This document shows, in pieces, positions 22,190 through 27,697 of a stretch of DNA of 27,697 bases. The DNA lies in NCBI GenBank assembly GCA_910576985.1, contig CAJTLA010000016.1, forward strand, positions 1-27,697, in the 5' to 3' direction. The notes under the pieces were generated by a model. The model was not told the DNA's origin. It did not search any database and worked only from the letters and a program-made list of their open reading frames with translations. Numbering within the stretch: position 1 is the stretch's first letter; the number at the start of each line of letters is the position of its first letter. Position numbers and translations under genes: made by a program. The stretch comes from an uncultured Bacilli bacterium. Lineage in GTDB: Bacteria > Bacillota_I > Bacilli_A > RF39 > UBA660.

Positions 22190-24679
22190 ATGAGATTTTT
22201 AAAGAAAATATTTGATCATGAATATAAAGAATTAGAATCATTTAAAAAAATTGCAAACAAAGTAATTGCTTTAGATGATGAGATTGCCAAATTAACAGAC
22301 GAGCAGCTTCAAAACAAAACAGATGAATTTAAAAATAGACTACAAAATGGGGAAACCTTAGAAGATATTAAAGAAGAAGCTTTCGCAGTTGCAAGAGAAG
22401 CAGCTTATCGTGTGATCGGAGAAAAACCATATTATGTCCAAATTTTAGGAGGACTTGCAATTCACTATGGTAACATTGCAGAAATGAAAACAGGAGAAGG
22501 AAAAACGTTGACTTGTATTTTACCAGCTTATTTAAATGCCTTAACAGGAAAAGGTGTTCATGTCATTACAGTAAACGAATATTTAGCAGGACGTGATGCA
22601 GAATGGATGGGATCTATTTATCGCTTTTTAGGCCTTACTGTAGGAGTTAATTACCGTGAATTAACACCAAGTGAAAAAAAAGAAGTATATGAATGTGATA
22701 TTGTATATTCTACAAATAACGAAATTGGATTTGACTATTTAAGAGATAACATGGTGGTAAGAGCAAATGATCGTGTGCAGCGCCCACTTAATTTCGCAAT
22801 TGTAGACGAAGTGGATTCCGTATTAATTGATGAAGCAAGAACGCCACTCATTATTTCAGGTGGTTATATGAAATCTGCTAACTTATATATAGATACAGAC
22901 CGCTTTGTAAAAAAATTAAAGGAAAATAATGGATATATATATGATGAAAAAACCAAAGCGGTAATTCTAGATGAAGAAGGAATTAGCGAAGCAGAAAAAA
23001 ATTTCCAAGTAGATAATCTATATGATATAAAAAATACAAATTTAGTTCATTTCATTAACCAGGCTTTAAAAGCCAATTATTCAATGAAAAAAGACTTTGA
23101 TTATGTAGTCAAAGATGGAGAAGTAATTATTGTCGATCAATTTACAGGACGTTTGATGAAAGGACGTACTTATTCAGAAGGACTTCATCAAGCAATAGAA
23201 GCCAAAGAAGGTGTCGAAATTCAAGAAGAAACAAAAACATTGGCAACAATTACATTTCAGAACTTGTTTAGAATGTATCAAAAACTTGCAGGAATGACAG
23301 GAACAGCAAAAACAGAAGAAGAAGAATTTAGAGATATCTATAATATGTATGTTATCTGTATACCAACCAATAAACCAGTTCTTAGAAAAGATTATGGAGA
23401 CCTTATTTTCGCAACTGCAAAAGGAAAATATAAAGCAATTGTAGACGAAATAGAAGAACGGCATCAGAAAGGGCAACCAGTATTAGTAGGAACCGTAGCA
23501 GTAGAAACAAGTGAACTGATCAGTTCAATGCTAAAGAAAAAGAAAATTCCACATGAAGTATTAAATGCGAAAAATAACGCACGTGAAGCAGAGATTATCG
23601 CGAAAGCAGGTTCAAAAGGAGCTGTTACTATCGCAACCAATATGGCAGGGCGTGGAACTGACATCAAACTAACAGACGAAGTAAAAGAATTAGGAGGACT
23701 GGCTGTTATTGGAACAGAACGACATGAATCTCGACGTATTGATAACCAGTTACGTGGACGTTCTGGTCGTCAAGGGGATCCTGGATTTTCACAATTTTGT
23801 GTTTCATTTGAAGATGAATTAATGGTCCGTTTTGGAACAGACCGTGCAAAAATGTTATTAGCCAAAGTCGGATTTGATGGAGAAGCATCTATTCGCAACA
23901 AGATGTTATCAGGCTCTATAGAATCTGCACAAAAACGTGTAGAAGGAAATAACTTTGATGTTAGAAAAACATTACTAGAGTATGATAATGTGATTAATGA
24001 GCAACGTGAGATTATTTATGATCGAAGAAATGAAATTTTAGACTCTGAATCGATTCATGAAACAATATTGAATACGATTCGCGATTATATTACAGAATTA
24101 GTAGAATCACATATTATGCCAGAAGGTAAATTAACAGATCAAGACTTAGACGAGATCAGAGAAGCAATGAATGAACTTTTGAAAAATAAAATGGATTTAG
24201 CGGATCTTCAAAATAGAACTATAGAAGAAGTAATAGAAAACGTTTATAATAGAGTTGTAAATGAATATGATGAAAAATTAAAAACAATACCAGAAGAAAT
24301 CCAAAATGAATTTGAAAAAGCAATCACGTTAAGAGTGATTGATACGCATTGGATGGATCATATTAATACAATGTCTAACTTACGTGAAGGAATTTACTTA
24401 AGAGGATATGGTCAAGAAAATCCTTTACAAGCTTATACCAAAGAAGGATTCGATTTATTTGATGAAATGTTAAATACAATTGATAAAGAAACAACAATTT
24501 ACTTGTTACGTGCTGAAATAAGACAAAACATTGAACGTAAACAAGTTGTAGAAGGAAAAGCTGTAGAAGACAAAAATAAAGTAAAAAAACAACAACCAAA
24601 AAGGGTCGCAAAGGTAGGAAGAAATGATGTTTGTCCTTGTGGAAGTGGCAAGAAATATAAACAATGCTGTGGAAAGTAA
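22190..24679 (+). CDS. secA: Preprotein translocase ATPase SecA
   Basis: 829-residue motor of the Sec export pathway, needed for the surface proteins in this window. It has AEMKTGEGKTL (Walker A), VDEVDSVLIDEARTPL (DEAD box), the preprotein cross-linking region, GMTGTAKTEEEEF, TNMAGRGTDI and RGRSGRQGDPG. The C-terminal zinc-binding SEC-C tail is CPCGSGKKYKQCC. The length is typical. The usual neighbour prfB is not next; instead an accessory block with IS remnants begins. Confidence 0.98.
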   Translation: MRFLKKIFDHEYKELESFKKIANKVIALDDEIAKLTDEQLQNKTDEFKNRLQNGETLEDIKEEAFAVAREAAYRVIGEKPYYVQILGGLAIHYGNIAEMKTGEGKTLTCILPAYLNALTGKGVHVITVNEYLAGRDAEWMGSIYRFLGLTVGVNYRELTPSEKKEVYECDIVYSTNNEIGFDYLRDNMVVRANDRVQRPLNFAIVDEVDSVLIDEARTPLIISGGYMKSANLYIDTDRFVKKLKENNGYIYDEKTKAVILDEEGISEAEKNFQVDNLYDIKNTNLVHFINQALKANYSMKKDFDYVVKDGEVIIVDQFTGRLMKGRTYSEGLHQAIEAKEGVEIQEETKTLATITFQNLFRMYQKLAGMTGTAKTEEEEFRDIYNMYVICIPTNKPVLRKDYGDLIFATAKGKYKAIVDEIEERHQKGQPVLVGTVAVETSELISSMLKKKKIPHEVLNAKNNAREAEIIAKAGSKGAVTIATNMAGRGTDIKLTDEVKELGGLAVIGTERHESRRIDNQLRGRSGRQGDPGFSQFCVSFEDELMVRFGTDRAKMLLAKVGFDGEASIRNKMLSGSIESAQKRVEGNNFDVRKTLLEYDNVINEQREIIYDRRNEILDSESIHETILNTIRDYITELVESHIMPEGKLTDQDLDEIREAMNELLKNKMDLADLQNRTIEEVIENVYNRVVNEYDEKLKTIPEEIQNEFEKAITLRVIDTHWMDHINTMSNLREGIYLRGYGQENPLQAYTKEGFDLFDEMLNTIDKETTIYLLRAEIRQNIERKQVVEGKAVEDKNKVKKQQPKRVAKVGRNDVCPCGSGKKYKQCCGK

Positions 24680-24772
24680 GATAAAATAAGGGAAAAGTAA
24701 AAAATCAAAAAGGTAACAAATTTGTTGTTTGTCAACCAATTGAATAAAATGTGGACAAAATCCATTAAAATT

Positions 24773-24810
24773 AAAGGATGCCAGCAAAATAAAATTTGTT
24801 GACATCCTTT
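24773..24810. terminator. Long hairpin downstream of secA, probable bidirectional terminator
   Basis: AAAGGATG...CATCCTTT forms a stem of 16 pairs with one mismatch and one G-T pair, loop ATAAAA. T-richness is modest on either side, so termination is likely but not certain. It separates secA from the accessory block. Confidence 0.55.
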
Positions 24811-24854
24811 ATTGTAGAAAATAGTTAAAATAATAAATTGAGAGGTGGTAAGGT

Positions 24855-24953
24855 ATGGAATGGGATAATTTAATAGAATTGATTTTAAATAGTATACAAA
24901 TAATAGGTGTTTTTATAGCAATCATTATAGGTGGATTTATGTCAAGTTTTTAG
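24855..24953 (+). pseudogene. 5' fragment of a small membrane protein, cut by an IS end
   Basis: 32-codon frame MEWDNLIELILNSIQIIG... with one hydrophobic helix, GAGGTGG 7 bases before the ATG. The last codons and the TAG stop come from the IS end that starts TGTCAAG at 24940. The native protein was therefore longer, or replaced. Function unknown. Confidence 0.55.
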
Positions 24954-25140
24954 ACACATTTTTATGGACAAATTCACAAATTTATCGTATTTGAATTTAT
25001 TCCAATTCCTCCATCAAATCAAATACTTGTATAAGCAATTTTTCTTATGTAATTCTTATATTTTTGGTTAGGGGTAATATATCCAATACTACTATGTATT
25101 CTAACATTGTTATACCATCCCTCTATAAAATCAAATAATA
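24940..25140 (-). mobile_element. Remnant of IS3-family element (3' end of orfB transposase)
   Basis: Read on the minus strand, 25140 to 25019 encodes the C-terminus of an IS3-family (IS150-like) DDE transposase: FDFIEGWYNNVRIHSSIGY, then TPNQKYK and a TGA stop. The element end TGTCAAG...TTTTTAGACA lies at 24940. The rest of the transposase is gone; at about 25140 the sequence switches to integrase coding DNA on the plus strand. Confidence 0.8.
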
Positions 25141-26140
25141 CTAACACCAGTTCAGTTATTGTTAATAAGTATTTAAAGATTTATTTAGGTCATTATAGAC
25201 TTAATGCAATTACAAGTTATCAGTTAAATAAATATTTAATAGATGTATGTAGAAGATGTGATTATTCTTATGGATATTTAAAAAATTTCGTAAAAGTAAT
25301 AAAATGTTCATTTAGAGTAACAACTGATATATTCGGATTTATTAATTATAAACCAGCAATAACTATAAGCTTGCCACACATAGAACAATTAAAAAAAGAC
25401 TATAAGGCATATTTATACTCAAGATGAAAAATAGATTTAAAAATAATGATACCTTTACCTGTGCATTTTTAGTTGTATGCTTTACAGGAATGAGAAGTGG
25501 TGAGGTATGTGCACTAACTTGGGATAATATTGATCTTGAAAATAGAATAATTAGTATAGAGCATAATGCTTATAGTAAAGTTAAAGATGAAAAAGGAAAA
25601 TGGTTTTTGGGAACAACAAAAACAATAAATGGAGTAAGAAAAGTGTATATTTGTGACACTCTACTAGTAGCTCTTAAAAATTATAAAAAGAAACAAGAAC
25701 ATTTTAGAAAGTTATATGGTAAAAAGTATCATTATTATAATCTGGAAGAAGTTAAAAATAAATATGGAAAAACAATAGAATATAGAATTGTTAAAACAGT
25801 TAGGAAATCTAAATTATTAGAAAACCTTGATTTAGTATTTAGAAAAGAAAATGGTGCTTATAGTGGAACTGATATTGTGAAATATCCATATAAAGTTGTT
25901 CATACAGAGTTAGGAATAGTAAATTATAGATTTTATGATTTACGAGGAAGTTATGCAACAAAGAGTTTAAGAAATGGTGGAGAAATTAGAGATATCGCAG
26001 ATATTTTAGGACATAGTAAGATAGAAGCTACTGAGAATTATTATGTATCTACAACTGAAGAAACACTTAAAGAAGCAAGTGAAAAATTTGAACAAACGGT
26101 TAAATCAGATGTTATAGATGAAATTATAAAATATGAATGA
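25141..26140 (+). pseudogene. Tyrosine recombinase/integrase, N-terminally truncated and frameshifted
   Basis: ICE/phage-type integrase remnant. The first part (25141-25426) has the end of the core-binding domain: VNKYLKIYLGHYRLNAIT and LKNFVKVIKCSF, up to LPHIEQLKKDYKAYLY. It stops at 25425-25427. The rest continues in another frame from 25424 (NRFKNND..) with CFTGMRSGEVCALTW (first catalytic Arg), FYDLRGSYATKSLRNG (second Arg) and DILGHSKIEATENYYVS (His and the Tyr nucleophile). Roughly 90 N-terminal residues are lost to the IS junction at about 25140, and bases are lost or gained near 25415-25430. It should be inactive. The catalytic half alone could still be made from ATG 25424. Confidence 0.85.
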
Positions 26141-26157
26141 AAATTAGTCTTATGCAG

Positions 26158-26186
26158 TTGACTAAAACTACCGGTAACGGTATAAT
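26158..26186 (+). promoter_or_regulatory. Promoter and dyad operator of the Fic gene
   Basis: TTGACT (26158-26163), a 17-base spacer and TATAAT (26181-26186). ACCG-GTAA-CGGT (26170-26181) is an inverted repeat that overlaps the spacer and the first base of the -10. Binding there would block the promoter; the HTH domain of the Fic protein is an obvious candidate. Confidence 0.75.
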
Positions 26187-26207
26187 AATGTACAGAGGTG
26201 AAGCGTT

Positions 26208-27137
26208 ATGGATTTTATGACTACTAAAGAAGCTGTAAAAAAATGGAATATTAGTGAAAGAAGAATAAGGCAATTATTACAAAATGGTAGAATTGAAGGA
26301 GCTGTTAAAAACGGAAACAGTTGGAATATTCCAGTTGATGCAATAAAACCTGTGGATAAGCGAGTTATCAAATCAGATTCCATAGAATTTATTATTGATT
26401 TAGAGGATAATTATTTTAATGAAGTTGATCAATTAAAGAGAGAATTAGATAATAAAAGACCAATACCGAAAGAAACTTTAAGATCATTAGAAGAATCGAT
26501 TAATCTTGAATGGACATATAACAGTAATGGTATAGAAGGTAACACTTTAACACTTAGAGAAACACAAGTAGTGTTGGAGGGAATTACAGTTGGAGGAAAA
26601 TCAATAAAAGAGCATTTGGAAGCTATCAATCATGAAAAAGCCATTTTATATTTAAACGATTTGGTAAAAGAAGATAACCCGATTACTGAGTGGAATATCA
26701 AAGGTATTCATCAATTAGTTTTAAAAGATATTGATGATGAAAATGCAGGAAGATATAGAAGAGAAAATGTTACTATAAAAGGGGCTACTCATACTCCACC
26801 AGATTATTTGAAAGTACCAGAATGCATGGAAAAGTTAGTCCTAAATTATGAAAATTGGAGTGAACTTCATCCAATTATTCAAGCTGCTTTATTACATGGC
26901 GAATTAGTTAAAATTCATCCATTTGTAGATGGCAATGGCAGAACTTCAAGGTTACTTATGAATTTGGACTTAATGAATCATGGTTATAATCCTGTGATAA
27001 TAAAAAAAGAAGATAGATTAGAATATTATGAAGCATTAGATAAGGCTCATACAACTGGCGATTATACAGTTTTTGTTAAATTGATAACTAAGTTGGAAAT
27101 AGAAATGTTAAAGAAATATTTAAAACTAATAAAATGA
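26208..27137 (+). CDS. Fic-domain AMP-transferase with N-terminal HTH and built-in inhibitory motif
   Basis: 309-residue Fic protein (transfers AMP or another nucleotide group to target protein hydroxyls). An excisionase/MerR-like HTH lies at residues 4-45 (TTKEAVKKWNISERRIRQLL, NGNSWNIPVDA). The inhibitory helix motif SNGIEG (Ser106-Gly111) matches [S/T]xxxE[G/N] before the Fic core, so this is class II with Glu110 expected to block ATP. The core has HPFVDGNGRTSR with catalytic His237. AGRYRRENVTIKG and HTPPD form the family's substrate-flap region. GAGGTG is 7 bases before ATG. No separate antitoxin gene is seen. It lies between the broken integrase and the HNH gene, as island cargo. Confidence 0.92.
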   Translation: MDFMTTKEAVKKWNISERRIRQLLQNGRIEGAVKNGNSWNIPVDAIKPVDKRVIKSDSIEFIIDLEDNYFNEVDQLKRELDNKRPIPKETLRSLEESINLEWTYNSNGIEGNTLTLRETQVVLEGITVGGKSIKEHLEAINHEKAILYLNDLVKEDNPITEWNIKGIHQLVLKDIDDENAGRYRRENVTIKGATHTPPDYLKVPECMEKLVLNYENWSELHPIIQAALLHGELVKIHPFVDGNGRTSRLLMNLDLMNHGYNPVIIKKEDRLEYYEALDKAHTTGDYTVFVKLITKLEIEMLKKYLKLIK

Positions 27138-27170
27138 AAATAAACTTAATTTTATCAGGAAGTGATTATA

Positions 27171-27569
27171 ATGGCACGAACTAAGCAAAAAGAATTTACT
27201 AAAGAAATACTTGCAAATAGGGCTGGAAATAGATGTTCTAATCCAGAATGTTTGGCTCTAATTTCTGGAGCTGCTGGTAAGAGTTTCTTAAATGTTGGTG
27301 AAGCAGCACATATATATGCAGTTTCGGAGGGTGGTCCAAGATTTGATTCAACATTATCAGAAGAGTATGTTAGAAGTTTAAATAATGGAATATGGCTATG
27401 TAAAATATGTCATGCCAAAGTTGATAATAAAAGGACAGATGAATATCCTGCAGAATTATTAATAGAGTGGAAAAACAAAAGAGAGTTAGATGCAAGGGCA
27501 GAAGTTGGCATACCTCAGCCAATACAAACAAACAATCTATTAAAAGATGGATTGTCAACATTTTTTTAG
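27171..27569 (+). pseudogene. HNH nuclease domain of a defence-type protein, 3' end cut by an IS
   Basis: 132-residue N-terminal HNH module: LANRAGNRCSNPECLALISG (Cys22, Cys27), VGEAAHIYAVSEGGPRFD (catalytic His), NNGIWLCKICHAKVDN (third and fourth metal/catalytic set) and YPAELLIEWK. This exact arrangement heads Cap5 (HNH-SAVED, CBASS effector) and other multidomain defence proteins; which one cannot be known because the C-terminal sensor domain is missing. Start is ATG 27171 (AGGAAG at 8 bases); the GTG at 27162 is inside that site. The last residues and the TAG are IS end sequence starting TGTCAAC at 27553. A free HNH domain could still be made. Confidence 0.75.
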
Positions 27570-27697
27570 ACAAATTTTATAAGGACAATTGTAGTCTGAT
27601 AATCCAGCGAGCCATGAATACGAATATTGTTATACCAATTTACATAATCAAATAATTCACGTTCTAATTCTTCAAAATTCTCAAATCTTCTATTATA
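27553..27697 (-). mobile_element. IS3-family element end with 3' part of orfB, continuing off the window
   Basis: The minus-strand frame from 27697 to the stop at 27566-27568 encodes NFEELERELFDYVNWYNN and IRIHGSLDYQT, the C-terminus of an IS3-family transposase. The expected P-x-x-Y after the final motif is lost, so this end may be degraded. The element end TGTCAAC.ATTTTTTTAGACA resembles that at 24940, but the transposases differ in sequence, so these are related, not identical, ISs. Confidence 0.8.

Noticed and set aside
24731..24760. TTGTCAACC...ATGTGGACAAAA after secA resembles another IS3-type end
   Set aside because: It shares only short words with the two ends at 24940 and 27553 and has no transposase sequence beside it; chance or an old relic cannot be told apart.
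1..27697. tRNA, rRNA or CRISPR arrays
   Set aside because: I saw no cloverleaf, rRNA-like segment or regularly spaced repeats; the only short tandem repeat is inside the Rpn gene.
1..27697. DGR reverse transcriptase or template repeat in the window
   Set aside because: No frame shows RT motifs (such as a YxDD box in context), and no second copy of the 10976-11137 segment was noticed on either strand.

Overview
The window looks like chromosome of a low-GC, anaerobic, gut-type Bacillota (Firmicutes). Base composition is very AT-rich, promoters are of the TTGACA/TATAAT type and ribosome sites are GGAGG-like. Two-iron superoxide reductase, FeoAB iron uptake, an agr-type peptide quorum system, sortase-anchored surface protein and LysM wall hydrolases all fit. 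TGA is used as a stop and tryptophan is TGG, so the genetic code is standard. An uncultured Bacilli/Erysipelotrichia-like lineage is my guess; the sequence does not prove it.

Layout. (1) 1-2594: end of a mobile element carrying a large serine recombinase and dinD. It abuts, and appears to have cut the 5' end off, a LysM N-acetylmuramoyl-L-alanine amidase gene (2583-3938). A 13-bp direct repeat brackets dinD. (2) 3988-6070: a glucosaminidase-like wall hydrolase, desulfoferrodoxin and a tandem-domain lipoprotein, each unit with clear promoters or terminators. (3) 6197-11175: surface-display region. A thioester-domain/SpaA adhesin with its overlapping small sortase is followed by a ~966-residue type IV-prepilin-like protein with Ig-like repeats and a C-type-lectin/FGE-like tip. 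That last gene has a run of nine G near its start, which puts the start codon out of frame (8 G would restore it). Its final ~55 codons have the NNY, A-depleted composition expected of a diversity-generating retroelement (DGR) variable region, followed by an inverted repeat. (4) 11299-15035: a small helix-turn-helix protein, then feoB/feoA and an Rpn-family nuclease on the minus strand. (5) 15187-17823: P-type (Ca2+-like) ATPase. (6) 17860-20827: an agr system split into two convergent units, agrA-agrC on plus and agrB-agrD on minus; agrD is a 39-codon gene. (7) 20986-24679: cold-shock protein, long-form hibernation factor and secA. (8) 24855-27697: accessory island bounded by two same-oriented IS3-family remnants, holding a broken tyrosine integrase, a Fic protein with its own HTH, and a 3'-truncated defence-type HNH protein.

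The most notable candidate system is the prepilin-like protein at 8236-11137. It combines a probable ON/OFF homopolymer switch at the 5' end with a probable targeted-hypermutation cassette at the 3' end, so expression and ligand specificity of one surface protein could vary independently. No reverse transcriptase or template repeat is visible in the window, so the DGR machinery would have to act from elsewhere in the genome. The G-run could also be a sequencing error in a homopolymer.
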